Part shown: positions 1-11,203 of the stretch, piece by piece
Numbering within the stretch: the first letter of the stretch is position 1
Layout: each line of letters begins with the position of its first letter
NCBI RefSeq assembly: GCF_000276665.1
Contig: NW_004955417.1
Span: 25,855,578-25,919,577 of the forward strand
Direction: 5' to 3'
From: Chinchilla lanigera
Lineage: Eukaryota > Chordata > Mammalia > Rodentia > Chinchillidae
Length of the DNA: 64,000 nucleotides
The notes under the pieces: generated by a model
Seen by the model: the letters and a program-made list of their open reading frames with translations, nothing else
Databases searched by the model: none
Told to the model about the DNA's origin: nothing
Position numbers and translations under genes: made by a program

Positions 1-494
1 CGTGCTTGCTCTTCCCCAGAAGCAACTGTAACTCCGGATCTGTAAATCAGGACTTTGCAGAAATGGCCACTTGGTGCCTTTGTGATGTATCCCCGACTCG
101 TCCTTCTGGAATGTGAGGGTTTTATCCTCTGTAAATCCTTTGTCCTCACCACACCCAGTTCCCCTCTCTCCACAGAACGATCTTGCAGGAATTTAGATCA
201 CCATTGTTTCCATCAAGATTATGTAATCACCATCCACAATCCAGCTGTGTAGCCCAGTATTCAGTATTCTGTCAGATCATGTGTAGGGAAGAAATCTGTC
301 CCCACGGATCGGTTGGTTTTACCGCCAGATTTGTTCCATAGTTTGGGGGTCTCTGACTGTCTTTTTGTCCTCGTGAAAGATTTTCCTTTTGTCCTTTTTG
401 TTGGTTCTCATCTAACTTCTTGTAATAATGCATATTAGTTCTGTTTTAATTCATATTTGGGTATTTGGAATGCCTGGAACCTTGTCTTTTGGCA

Positions 495-640
495 GAGAAT
501 TTTATTCTGTTTTTGTTTTGTTTGGATTCAGTATCTTGCTCAATAGTCCAGGCTGGCCTTGTGCTCACTGCTTAGCTCAAGCTAGCCTCAGATTTGCTAT
601 GATTCTCCTGCCTCAGCCTTCTGAGAATGGAATTACTACA
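495..640 (-). repeat. Old B1-like SINE
   Basis: The antisense B1 pattern is visible: a T-rich stretch, GTCCAGGCTGGCCTTG, a second CAAGCTAGCCTCAG block, then CTCCTGCCTCAGCCTTCTGAG. It is clearly diverged and has no clean target-site duplication. Confidence 0.65.
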
Positions 641-889
641 TGACTGGCAGGAGAATGTTTTTATAATTATTTTGCTGATAATTTTCTTTCCTCTATTTTT
701 AACGTTTCCTTTTTCTTGTAGATCTTATTTCCATATTCTGCCTGTTTGGTTTCCCTGTCTTTCCTTCCTGTTTTCCATTTCGTCTTTTTTTTAAAATTTT
801 ACTTTCTGGTAGATTTTCTGAAATGTATCTTGTAATCATTTAGTTGGAGTATTACTTCTGCTTTATTCATTTTAATTTCCATGAGCTCT

Positions 890-1040
890 CCATTGTATTT
901 TTTATGACTTTATTAATATATGATTGACATACAGAGCTATATAAATTTAATGTATACGGTTTGATGAATTTGAGAATGAGTACACAGATAGCTGCAAAGC
1001 CACCAGCCTGTGCCATAAGCACCGTCGCCTACAACAGTTC
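890..1040 (-). repeat. Old LINE-1 3' end fragment
   Basis: The run around TTATTAATATATGATTGACATACAG, followed by a block on the theme of a value at a gene-free 'ataaatttaatgtatacg' segment and CAGATAGCTGCAAAGCCACCA, resembles the well-known old L1 3'-end segment. The assignment is from memory of the family and only approximate in extent. Confidence 0.4.
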
Positions 1041-2272
1041 CTCCTGGGCCTCTTTGTGATCTCGATAGCCAGCCTCCTGGAAGCAAGAGGAGGATGTCCC
1101 CCAGCTGACAAGGGGCAGTGTGCAGAAAGGAGGGCCGGGGTCCCGCTCTGCGCAGGCCCAGCTCCTAGAGGACTATGTGGCGAGGCCCGGGTTAGGGTTA
1201 GTGGTGCTCTTCCGCCCGGTGTGCCCTTCCGCGAGCTCCTGTGCCTTCCGGTTCTGAAAAGCTATAACACTTCTTAGAGAATATTAGTCATCTGTTTTGC
1301 CTGTTTTGGGAATTAGTTTTTAAGACTTTTCTATTCACTGCATTTTCTTGGTTTCCCTATAAGTTGCCTTCTTGTTTATTTTGGCCTCTGACTTTCATAT
1401 GACTTGCCGTACTTCCAAACGATGGGTTGAGATGGCTCAGCTCTGCTGTCTAGCTTCCAGGCATTTGGGAATTAAATCGGGAAAGCCAGATCCTGGGCCT
1501 CAATAGTCAGTATATCGGCACACGCTGCAGTTCCCTGATAATCAGTTCAGAAGGCCAACCCTCAATTCTTGTATGTCCTCTAGGCCAGAGACCTTATTTA
1601 TTCTCTTTAGAGAATAAAAGTCAACTTTTGCCCAGGACGGACAGTCATTTGTCTGAGTGAAGTAAGAAGGGATGGGGAAGCCTCGCTGCGTCCCAGGCCA
1701 TCGAGCAGCCCATCCTCCTGTCCTACCCTCCTTCTGCCTGGAGCTCCCTGGGCCTCTGTCCAGGCCTGCGGGCAGCTGGCCCTTATAGACTTGGGTGCTT
1801 CTGGGCACCGTCTTTCCCGCCTCCTTAGCAGGCGAGAGACTGAAGCCTGCTGCCAACTGACGGTGTGCTTTCAAACGGAAGTCACAGTTCTGTCTTCTCC
1901 CAGATATCTGTCCTTGTAGACTCACAGTATTTTAATTCTCTGTATTCTGACTTAGTGGAATATCAGAAGATAGTGAAAATAACTGCTATATCCAGTTCAC
2001 CATCCTGAAACAAGCAAGGACGCTATTTCTGTTTTTACTCCCGAAGGCTTCACGGTTTTTCTTCCGCCGTCATCACTCTGACCTCTCTTGATGTGTTTTG
2101 AAAATGTCCGAAACTGTTCTGCCGACCTTCCCATCCCCGGCGTGCCTATGAATGGTGTTCTCCGTTTTCTCTGTGAAGGCATCGTGGGTGCCTGCTGCAG
2201 ACAAGCCCGCTGCAGACAAACACTCTCTGTGCAGAGGGGATTGGTTCTGCGCCCCTCAGAGACCAAAACCCA

Positions 2273-2382
2273 AGGGGCTGGGGATTTAGTTCAGCGGCAA
2301 AGCGCCTGCCTGGCAAGCGCAAGGTCGTGAGTTCGGTTCCCGGTACCAGAGAAAAACCAAAAAAATAAAAAAAAAAATAATA
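2273..2382 (+). repeat. ID-type tRNA-derived SINE with perfect 15-bp TSD
   Basis: The body starts with GGGGCTGGGGATTTAGTTCA and contains tRNA-like A box and B box blocks (GTTCGGTTCCCGGTACC), then an A-rich tail. The 15-base target duplication AGAGACCAAAACCCA occurs at 2258-2272 and again at 2383-2397 with no mismatch. This marks a young insertion. Family: ID SINE of squirrel/beaver-type rodents; the exact subfamily is not assigned. Confidence 0.92.
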
Positions 2383-2778
2383 AGAGACCAAAACCCAGCT
2401 AAGCTCCAGTCTTGGGTAGAAAGTGGCCTGCATTTACATGTCACCTGCTAATGCCCTCTCGCAGACTTTAGACCATCTTGAGGTTCTTGTCTACCTAAAG
2501 CAGTGTAGACGCTGTGTAAATAGTTGCTCCACTGTATTAATTAATACAAGAAAAGTCCGTACGCCCAGGTCCAGATGCAGTTATTCTGGGTGTGTGAGTG
2601 GTTGAACGTGGGGCACAGAATCTGTGGGCATGGAGGGTTAACTTTTTATCTGTGCACTTCTCCTCTCACTAGTCGAGTTGTGTGTGCTTGCAGGAGTCCG
2701 TGTAGTCCACTTTAAAGAAATAGAAGCTGAAAAAAAGAAGATATATATTTTTGAGGATACCTGTATAAGAACAGTATT

Positions 2779-2990
2779 AGCCAGCTGGGGTGGCGCACAC
2801 CTGTGATCCCAGCACTCTGGGAGGCTGAGGCAGGAGGATGGCAAGTTTGAGCCCAGCCTGGGCAATTTAGCAACTTAGTGGGAACCTATCTCAGTTTAAA
2901 AAACAAAAAAAATTTTTTAAAAACAGCCTGGGGATGTGACTCAGTCATAGGCCCTGGGTTCCATCCTCAGTAACACCAACAAAAAAGAAG
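2779..2990 (+). repeat. B1-ID composite SINE
   Basis: A B1-like left part (TGGCGCACACCTGTGATCCC, then GGAGGCTGAGGCAGGAGGAT) is followed after an A-rich linker by an ID-like right part (GCCTGGGGATGTGACTCAGT to CCATCCTCAGTAACACC). This dimer layout is typical of B1-dID elements in squirrel-related rodents. Confidence 0.85.
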
Positions 2991-3211
2991 AGCAAAGATA
3001 CCATGAAACTCCAGTGAGCCACATCAGAACAATGACTGCATAGTTTTAGTTTAAAACAAAAGGTTTATGCTTTGTATGATTTTTATGATTCTTTGCCTCA
3101 ACAGCTTTATAAGACAGTGACCATCTACTGGCCCCGTGAGTTTCGAACTTGCGCACGCTGCCCTGGGTGCAGTCGGGCCTCGCGTCCTCACCCAAAGCCC
3201 TTTCTCCTTAG

Positions 3212-3385
3212 CGCCCGCTGTGGACGTGAGAGGAGAACAAGCCGGCTACTACCTCCTGGTGCGCGGCGCGGCGGGGGGCCGGTGCAGAGCCACCCTGCTG
3301 CACTCCGCCGGCCAGATCAACGGTGCCTTCGCGCTTGGCTTCATGCACGGGAGGATGAAAGCCCAGGCAGCGGACGCCGGGCCGC
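3212..3385 (+). CDS. MTBP: MTBP coding exon A (first in window)
   Basis: The exon follows the acceptor TTTCTCCTTAG and ends before the donor GTAAGTGT. It starts with the last 2 bases of a codon and ends with 1 base of the next, encoding 57 full codons. The peptide PAVDVRGEQAGYYLLV and the HSAGQINGAFALGFMHGRMK part match the MTBP middle region (human residues roughly 390-450), where the family has YYLLL and HSANQINGSFAL. The exon sits in a very GC/CpG-rich pocket and carries more Ala, Gly and Arg than the human protein (for example GAAGGRCRA and AADAGPR). The donor is followed by GC-rich intron and, about 1 kb on, the assembly gap. Confidence 0.93.
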
Positions 3386-4429
3386 GTAAGTGTGAGCTCC
3401 CTGCGCCGGGCGTGAATGCATTTGTGTCTGGAGTTGGCCTGTGTGGCTTTGAGTAGAGGAAAGCTTAGAAATTTCACACTTATCTCCCCACACTGTTTCT
3501 ATCATTAATTTACCTTATTGTAAGTATATTATATATTTTAAGTGAGGAGACCGAATTTCTTTATGTGTAATACAATTTGGTAGATTAGCCTTCATTTCCC
3601 AATACCAAGTTTTGGTGTCTTCTGCTTTAAATATGTATGGTTATTCTTCTGTAACTTATCTTTCATTTCTGTGCACTCCTTTCCAGCCTTTCCCGTTGTA
3701 TTGCCCGTGCCCCTCCCCCACTGTGGTCTCTATTTTGGGTCTCTATTGCTGCCCGACCAGCCTCCCCCCGCTGAGCCTAAGCGCAGTCGTGTCCCTCGTC
3801 TGCTGTGCTGCGCGGGCTTGGCTGGACGTCTCCGTGTTGAGCTCCCACGTGGGACTGCGGGCGCACACAGCTGGGGCTGCGGTCTGGAAGACCCCCCAGG
3901 GCTTGCTGTCGCAGTGCCCCACCATGGCCCTTGACCCGCACGTTGGTGCCTGGCTAGGATGGTGGGCACAGACGAGCCCTAGTGTTCTGCCTCAACGCCT
4001 TCCTACCGCCAGAGCAGCCTCCTTCGTGGCCCTGTGCTCCCAGGACAGGCTGACTTCTCCGCCGCTGCCCTTGCCGCTGTTGTGCTGAGAAGCCGCAGGT
4101 CACCGAGTATCACCCGTACTGAACCTCATTGCCGGTCACCAACCCAGGGCAGGCTCCCGAGGTGCCGAGACTCTGCCCAGCGCTGGGGCCGCTGAGCTCC
4201 CACCTGGGTCCTCCACGCACTGTTTCCTGATGTGTCTGAGACCAGTGAGGCAGAACACACACACAAGTTTTGTGTAAGCATTAGGCAGCAATAGGCAGAT
4301 GACCCGAGGGCCCATGGTGAGCTGCTTCCCCAAGCTTGAGAAAGTCGTGCAGGACAGGCGGCGTCCTGGCTGCATGTGTGAGACGTGGGGACACAGGGAT
4401 TCACACAGCCACACAGGCCTGTGTCTCGC
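3386..4429 (+). other. MTBP: MTBP intron, GC-rich, running into the gap
   Basis: The first 300 bases are AT-rich; from about 3660 the sequence becomes strongly GC-rich with many CpGs. No repeat family or exon was recognised. Open frames occur on both strands, as expected in GC-rich DNA, and have no family resemblance. Confidence 0.7.
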
Positions 4430-5399
4430 NNNNNNNNNNNNNNNNNNNNNNNNNNNNNNNNNNNNNNNNNNNNNNNNNNNNNNNNNNNNNNNNNNNNNNN
4501 NNNNNNNNNNNNNNNNNNNNNNNNNNNNNNNNNNNNNNNNNNNNNNNNNNNNNNNNNNNNNNNNNNNNNNNNNNNNNNNNNNNNNNNNNNNNNNNNNNNN
4601 NNNNNNNNNNNNNNNNNNNNNNNNNNNNNNNNNNNNNNNNNNNNNNNNNNNNNNNNNNNNNNNNNNNNNNNNNNNNNNNNNNNNNNNNNNNNNNNNNNNN
4701 NNNNNNNNNNNNNNNNNNNNNNNNNNNNNNNNNNNNNNNNNNNNNNNNNNNNNNNNNNNNNNNNNNNNNNNNNNNNNNNNNNNNNNNNNNNNNNNNNNNN
4801 NNNNNNNNNNNNNNNNNNNNNNNNNNNNNNNNNNNNNNNNNNNNNNNNNNNNNNNNNNNNNNNNNNNNNNNNNNNNNNNNNNNNNNNNNNNNNNNNNNNN
4901 NNNNNNNNNNNNNNNNNNNNNNNNNNNNNNNNNNNNNNNNNNNNNNNNNNNNNNNNNNNNNNNNNNNNNNNNNNNNNNNNNNNNNNNNNNNNNNNNNNNN
5001 NNNNNNNNNNNNNNNNNNNNNNNNNNNNNNNNNNNNNNNNNNNNNNNNNNNNNNNNNNNNNNNNNNNNNNNNNNNNNNNNNNNNNNNNNNNNNNNNNNNN
5101 NNNNNNNNNNNNNNNNNNNNNNNNNNNNNNNNNNNNNNNNNNNNNNNNNNNNNNNNNNNNNNNNNNNNNNNNNNNNNNNNNNNNNNNNNNNNNNNNNNNN
5201 NNNNNNNNNNNNNNNNNNNNNNNNNNNNNNNNNNNNNNNNNNNNNNNNNNNNNNNNNNNNNNNNNNNNNNNNNNNNNNNNNNNNNNNNNNNNNNNNNNNN
5301 NNNNNNNNNNNNNNNNNNNNNNNNNNNNNNNNNNNNNNNNNNNNNNNNNNNNNNNNNNNNNNNNNNNNNNNNNNNNNNNNNNNNNNNNNNNNNNNNNNN
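4430..5399. other. Assembly gap (970 N), probably hiding one MTBP exon
   Basis: The run is exactly 970 N, flanked on the left by GC-rich sequence. MTBP exon A ends with 1 base of a codon and the next visible exon (11204) begins with 2 bases, but the human protein has about 35 further residues between the two peptides. No sequence between 5400 and 11200 matches them, so the missing exon most likely lies in the gap. Its length must be a multiple of 3 to keep phase. Confidence 0.7.
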
Positions 5400-5590
5400 T
5401 ATATATGTCCTTTATATACTTCTGGTAGTACAAGGGTAGAGACTACAAATAGAAGAAAATGCAAGTCCAGAGAAATTGTCACTTGAACACTGATTAGACT
5501 TTAATTGTGACCATCAGTAAGAACCTAAGCACATTTCTCATACCAAGTGAAGTTGGCATTATGCATTTTCCTTATCTAGGAAATTAATAC

Positions 5591-5672
5591 TTTTTCCCTT
5601 CCTTCCTCCCTTCCTCCCTCCTTCCCTCCCTCCTTCTTTCGCCCTCCCTCCCTCCTTTCTTTCCTTCTTTCC
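5591..5672. repeat. CT-rich (TTCC/CCTT) microsatellite
   Basis: An almost pure pyrimidine tract built of CCTT and CCCT units runs directly into the low-coordinate end of an antisense SINE. On the minus strand it is a purine tract in the position of the SINE tail. It therefore probably grew from the SINE A-tail. Confidence 0.85.
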
Positions 5673-5872
5673 AGCAGTAGTGGGAATTGAACCCAGGTCC
5701 TTCACACTGAGCTACATCCCCACCCTTTTTTTTATATTGAAACAGGGTCCCCCCCTCCCCCTACAGCTGGCATTGAACTCACTATGTAGCCCAGGCTGGC
5801 TTCAAAATTGCAGCAATTCTCCTGCCTCATCCCCAAGTGCTGGGTCACAGGTGTCGCCCCATCCCAGCTTAG
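5673..5872 (-). repeat. B1-ID composite SINE
   Basis: Read on the minus strand, a B1 part (low-identity GGTGTCGCCCCATCCCAGCT end, CTATGTAGCCCAGGCTGGCTT) comes before an ID part (GGGAATTGAACCCAGGTCC, GAGCTACATCCCCACCC on the plus strand). The tail merges with the pyrimidine microsatellite at 5591-5672. Confidence 0.8.
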
Positions 5873-6379
5873 CACTTCTGTTCTCTCTGTTCTCTTAGCC
5901 ACCTCCTGGCTCCTCTTCCTCATTCTCCCAGTCCGCAGCACCCAGAGCTTGGGGGAACTGGGAGCTCAGGGCTGAGTGAGTCTCCTTGAGTGAATTCATT
6001 GATACGTGATGCAAAGTGAAGAATATAATCCGCAGCTCGCTCTGAAACAAATCACTGGCTTGAAATTGATACAAAGATTGTGGATTTCGCAGAAAAACAA
6101 AACTTGATCCAAAAGACTTCTTCAAAATTATCAACAAAACATGGAGTAGATTATATTACTAACTTTTCCTGACCAAACGAGAAAGAAAAGCTTCTCACAA
6201 AAACAAGCTCACCAGTGACTATTGAGGTGCTTTTTATAATAACACAGAAATCAAATAAAATTTGCTGGAGGTTTAGTTTTAAATAAATTATCATTAATTT
6301 TATTTTGTTTTGAAGACGATATCTAATATAATATTAGAATGATGACATATAAAATTTAAAATTTTGTATTTTACATGCT

Positions 6380-6528
6380 TTTGGGGGTTTTTTGGTCTTT
6401 TTGAAATAGGGTCTCACTATGCAGTTCAGGCTGGCCCTGAGCTCACTTTGTAGCCCAGGCTGGCCTCAGACTCACAATTATCCTCCTGCCTCAACCTCCT
6501 GAGTGCTGGGATTTTTTTTTTTTTTTTA
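6380..6528 (-). repeat. B1-like SINE
   Basis: The antisense pattern is clear: TCTTTTTGAAATAGGGTCTC, two AGGCTGGCC blocks, then TCCTCCTGCCTCAACCTCCT. The element breaks off at a poly-T run after GCTGGGAT instead of reaching the usual CACCATGCC end, so it is 5' truncated. Confidence 0.88.
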
Positions 6529-6659
6529 ATGTATAGCTTTTTGTACTTGGAAATATTTTTTAGTGATACTGTATTTCAGTGACTTATCAATAAAAAGTTT
6601 AAGAATGCTGAACAAGTTCTAAATAAGATACTATTTAGTATGATGCAAAATAAATACCC

Positions 6660-7315
6660 CACTATCTTTCGCCCCCTTCCCTTTTGCAAATGATCCACCT
6701 TCCTATTTCCTATTGTCTGTCTTTAATTTTTCCCTTTGTATTTTGGCTTTCCCATACAAGAGAAGCCATGTAACACTAATTTATTTCATTTAACATTATG
6801 ATCTGAAGGTGCATCCACTTTCCTACAAACGTATCCTACTTTGTAGCAGAGTAGTACTTCATGGTATATAAAGCCACGTTTTCTTCATCCACTCATCTGT
6901 TAATGGGCATATAGGCCAGTACTTAGCTGTTCTGAGCTGTGCTGATGTACATGTGGGTGTGCATGGACCACTGTAATACAGTGTCTTTAACTCTTTTGAG
7001 AAGATACCTAGAGATGGAATAGCTAGGTCAAGTGGAATTTCTAGTTTTAGTTCTTTGACAAATCTCCGCACTGATTTCCATAGTGGCTGTACCAGTTTGC
7101 ATTCCCACCCGCAGTACAGAAGGGCTCATTTTCCCCCACATCCTCACCAGCACTTGTTATTACTTCTCTTCTTGCTGATGTCCATTCTTCCTGGAGTGAG
7201 GTGGAATCCAAATGCTGAAGGTTGAATCTAGACCCATCCATCTCACCATGTACTACACTAAAATCCAACTGGATCAGAGATCTAAATCTGAATGATCTAG
7301 TACAGAAACACTTAA
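6660..7315 (-). mobile_element. LINE-1 fragment (ORF2 3' part) with inverted 5' end
   Basis: On the minus strand the segment about 7205 to 6660 encodes broken ORF2 C-terminal peptides such as WYSHYGNQCGDLSKN, EIPLDLAIPSLGI and CPLTDEWMKKTW. From about 7206 to 7315 the recognisable L1 text runs the other way, on the plus strand (TCTAGACCCATCCATCTCACC, then CAACTGGATCAGAGATC), and derives from a more 5' part of ORF2. This head-to-head structure is the mark of twin-primed insertion. The copy is degenerate and cannot encode a working protein. Confidence 0.75.
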
Positions 7316-8690
7316 TCTGCATACATAAGTTAGCGTGCTCAGTACTCTCCTAAACCTCGTAGATTGTCACTGCGTTTCTCAGTCAGTAAGGTCAGTATGA
7401 GTCCTTACACTGCTCCCTGAATTGCAGTTTAACTGGCAGTTTTAACAGGGCAGGTTCATGATGTGAGAGTATTTTTTAGGCACTAGTAAAACTGTAGGGG
7501 CTAATTTCTGAAGCACATTATTTTTAACTGGTGACTTATTTTAAAATGACTACCAGCACATTGTACAAAAAGTGAAGAACGATAGAGCTCATTTTTTAAG
7601 CAGATGTGATGGGATGCATGAAAACTCTGATTTTGCTGTTACCAGTACTGTAGCCTGCAAAAGCCCTGAGTCACTTACCCTGTCGCAGGTGGAGTCTGGA
7701 AGGCATTTGCAGAATTGTCGGGGAAGACGATTTTATGGTGTATTATAAATCAGATGTTGTGAAGGGGAGCCTGAGACCGGGGCTTCCGGCTCAGCTGACT
7801 GCCTTGAGTTGTGAATGTGCCGACCCCACGTCACTGAATGCAGTGGGCCTCATTAACCTCTGTGTCTGCAGGTCCAGCAGTGCTCGGCAGCAGGAAGCTC
7901 TCCGTCAGTGTTTGCTGACTTGAACTGTATCTGTATTTATAAGTTACCATTGTATTATGGAAGAAAACGTTAGTGTACAAGTGTTTTAAAATGAAGCATT
8001 TTTGGCAAAGTGATACGAGGATGTAGTATGAAAATTCAGATGATGCTAAAAACTTCAAGTGCAAAACAGAAAGCCTTGCCCTCCTCCCCATCATTCCAGC
8101 CCCTGACACTCCTTCCTACTTACTAGACTTCTGTTTCTGTGAGCACATATGTACAGTGCATGATGACGCCATTCATGCTGGGGAGATGCTGCATGCGCAG
8201 AGCACGTCTCCACTCTTTCTCATCCGCTTCTCCCCTCCCTCCATCTCTGCCCCCTGCCCTTTGGCAAAAATCCAAATAGTATGTATATGCTGCTTTTTTC
8301 TTTGGGGAAGTGTTGAGTGTTCTTTATTTGGTATTATACATTCACCACGCTAAGTACCTTTCACACAGTAAAAGGCAGCATTGTAGGTACAGGGAATTCT
8401 AAGTGGCAAAGTCAAGACCAAAAATATGACGTAGATGTTGCTTCCTTATCTTCAACTATTGCCTTATCAGTTTTTAGCACAAATTGTAACACAGGTGGAT
8501 CTTGCTTGACATCAGATAACAAGGGATTTTCTCATTATTTAAACCTATTCACATAACCAGTTATAAAACCAGTCTTCAGTGGCTTTTGAGATGATGTACC
8601 CTGTCTTTTGAAAAGTTGAACATTACTAATCAACCATGTCTTCCAAAAAGGAGAACAGTATTTACTGAACTGAAATTATTACCAACTTTT

Positions 8691-8814
8691 CTTTTTTTGG
8701 CTTTTTGAGACAGGGTCTCACTATGTAGCCCCAGCTGATCTCAAACTTGCAACAATCCTCCTGCCTCAGCCTCCCAAATGCTAGGATTACAGGCATGCAC
8801 CACCATGCCCAGAA
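8691..8814 (-). repeat. B1-like SINE
   Basis: The antisense B1 is nearly complete: CTTTTTGAGACAGGGTCTCA, CTATGTAGCCCCAGCTGATC, TCCTCCTGCCTCAGCCTCCC, ending at GCATGCACCACCATGCCCAG. Confidence 0.9.
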
Positions 8815-10416
8815 GCTACCAGTGTTTTTTTTAAGAGGTCATATTCACTTATAATTTTTCTTAAATTAGGGCTACCCCACAGAAGTATTCTGTCAGCCAT
8901 TTGTGATCTGAATTCTGGTGTGTGAGATCAGTTAAGTTATGGTATGCAGGAGAAAGCCATGGGGCATTTCTGTTTTATAATAAATACTGCACGGCTAACA
9001 CTCATTAGGAGCTCAGCTGCGAGGTTGGCCTTTTCTCCCTTACTCTTGATGCCAGTGAAGGTCACTCTTGTTCCAGAAATGTGGTTTTGGGAGCTCCACA
9101 CACTCCATCCCCGTGTCCTCTCTCCAAGTGACTTTTGGTCTTGTTGGCCCCTGGATAAGAATCCAGGAGCCCCGCCTGTCCTCTGCCCTGCCAGGCCATG
9201 GAGCTTTGGGCCAGGCTTGTGCTTGTCCCCGTTCCTCGGGTGGCACTGCGCGCACTTCTGTCTGTACCTAAACCTCTTGCCTTTCTCCAGAGCCCCCACC
9301 TTCAACTCATGTTTTCATTGCTGGTGAGCCAGGATTCCCATGGGATTTCCACTCACCCAAAGACATTCTTAGTTATCTACGCTTTCTTTTATTCTCTGCA
9401 ATAGTTTTATTTCTACTGAGTCCTTTTTTCCCTCTTTGCTGCTTTAAATTTTTTTCATCTTGGACTTCTTCAGTTTGGGGTATCATAGTGATTCCTTTTT
9501 CACCACCTAAAGTTGGAACCAATTTAGAAATAAACCTAAGAAACATACAAATGGAGATAAATTGCAGGTGATGATGATAACAGCGTTTTAGATCTAGGCT
9601 TGATTTCTTAGATACCTACCGAACTCTGAACTTAGCTACTGAGTAGTGTCAGAGGTAGGGCGCTGTAGACCACACCTGTAGGGGAAGACCCTCGCCAGTC
9701 AGCAGAGAGCTTGTATCCTGTAGGCTGGCCAGTCCCGGTGGGTGAGAGAGCAAGGCTTGGCCAAAATGTGCCTGGTTCCTGACTGGCTCAGCGAGCGCTG
9801 GGAGGGAGAGAGCCCTGACCTTGTCCCTGAGCTCTGGTCCTGGCCTGTGTGCACACAGGCCTGGGAAGGGAGGAACCCTCCCCTCCTCACATTTTCATCA
9901 GCGTCTGGTGTCTGTCCTGTCATTCTGTTCTAAGTTGCAAGTTTTGTTGCCTACCCTTAGTGTAATGTCCAGTGAACGTCCCTGGACAGAGTGGTAAGGT
10001 GAAAATTCAACGTTCTGTCATGAGCTCTTCTTTCTCCCCCAGCATGAGCATCTGAGGCTCTTTTCTGAGGGTGTTTAGAGAAGAGTCCTCCAGTCTTTCC
10101 AGTGTAGCATCGTAGCTGCTAGCTATCCAGTGGCAAGGCTTGGAGTCTCACCTTCAACCAGACTTGCATTTCATTCCTTCTTTAACCAGCTGCAGTGTTA
10201 CTTTCAGTATCCCTCAGGTTCTGTAGTCTGGGACTACTGGAAGAAAAATGGGCTCTGAGGGCTGGAGCTCTGCAGGCTCCCGGTACCTCCAGTCCTGACT
10301 GGGCCAGCACCTCAGCCCCAGCAGCTTCAGGCACCTCATTTTTGCCTTCTGGGGCAGTGATGGCCCCCAAGGTGACTGTCTCCTGCTCTGCCACTCTGTT
10401 ACCAGCTACCCTAATC

Positions 10417-10760
10417 ACTCTCTCATTGCTGGGGCAAAATACCTGACACCCACAACTTCAGGAAGGAGCGCTTTATTTTGGCTCATGCTTCAGTCCGTAG
10501 CCAGCTGGCTCCAAGGCAGGGTGGCATGGCGGAGGGGCCTGGCGGAGGAGAGCTGCTCAGGGCATGGGGCACAGGAAGTAGAGAGAGGAGGGAGGGGACA
10601 GGGAGGGAGGTGAACCTTTCCCGGCTGCGCTCTGGGCCTACCTCTACCCGCCTGACCCTGCCTCCTGCCAGCCCCATAATCTAATTGTCTCCCAGGAGCC
10701 CTGCCTGTGCGTGATTGTGTGAGGCTTTAGGATGACATCTAGATACACACGGTAACACCA
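10417..10760 (-). mobile_element. MaLR-type solitary LTR
   Basis: In antisense orientation the text runs TTGCTGGGGCAAAATACCTG, GCTTTATTTTGGCTCATGC, GGCAGGGTGGCATGGCGG, to GTGTGAGGCTTTAGGATGAC. The order of blocks matches ERVL-MaLR LTRs seen in antisense. Similar copies occur at 15722 and 55680. No internal retroviral genes are present. Confidence 0.65.
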
Positions 10761-11203
10761 CCCCACAGCCACTTGTTTTCTAAAGTTTATTTTGAAGTGT
10801 CATTTATCATCTTTTATTGTCCTGTTTTGTCCCTTTTATGTGTTCTTAGGTTTTGAGAAGTATCCAAAAAGTCTAACAGGTTTCAGTTTCGTATAAGTAT
10901 CAACATGTGTCCATTTTTAATGCTCTACAATTTATTTCTAAAATCTTTTATAAACTTGGCTTCATTATTTACCAAGTTTTGGTGTTAACAAGTCACTGTT
11001 TCTCCCTATCTTACATAGCTGGGAATTCTGCCGTTGTGTACAAACAGATGAAAATGAAAGTGTGCCTACCTGGGAGTGCCAATTTGCCGGAGAAGCTCAC
11101 TTGTTTCACCTTTGAAAGTACTTTCAATAAAGAGAGGAGTAGATGAGCTCTAGAGAGGCTTGGGAAAAAGTCTTACGGTTAATTAGATTGATTTGTCTTG
11201 CAG

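Larger units (their letters stand above)
1..3211 (+). other. MTBP: MTBP intron (left part)
   Basis: No coding exon of MTBP was found here; the reading frame resumes at 3212. The stretch holds an old B1-like copy near 495-640, an old LINE-1 tail near 890-1040, a GC-rich patch near 1040-1250, a young ID SINE at 2273-2382 and a B1-ID composite at 2779-2990. The remainder is AT-rich sequence without a recognisable signal. Confidence 0.75.
5400..11203 (+). other. MTBP: MTBP intron between the gap and exon B
   Basis: The intron holds a pyrimidine-rich microsatellite and B1-ID composite (5591-5872), a B1 (6380-6528), a LINE-1 fragment with an inverted end (about 6660-7315), another B1 (8691-8814) and a MaLR-type LTR (about 10417-10760). 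Between them, roughly 7350-8680 and 8830-10400, I see only unremarkable unique sequence, somewhat GC-rich at 9040-9300 and 9690-9930. Confidence 0.7.

Noticed and set aside
1190..1205. Telomere-like GGGTTAGGGTTA
   Set aside because: Only two units occur in a GC-rich stretch; there is no array and no subtelomeric repeat nearby.
2273..2382. Functional tRNA gene
   Set aside because: The A and B box-like blocks belong to an ID SINE: it has an A-tail and target duplication and does not fold as an intact cloverleaf by eye.
3612..4088. 158-codon open frame on the plus strand
   Set aside because: It is in the GC-rich MTBP intron, has no recognisable domain and does not connect in phase with exon A. 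It is best explained by base composition.
4126..5486. Long open frames crossing the N run
   Set aside because: They are artefacts of translating the 970-base gap; only a few tens of real codons exist at either edge.
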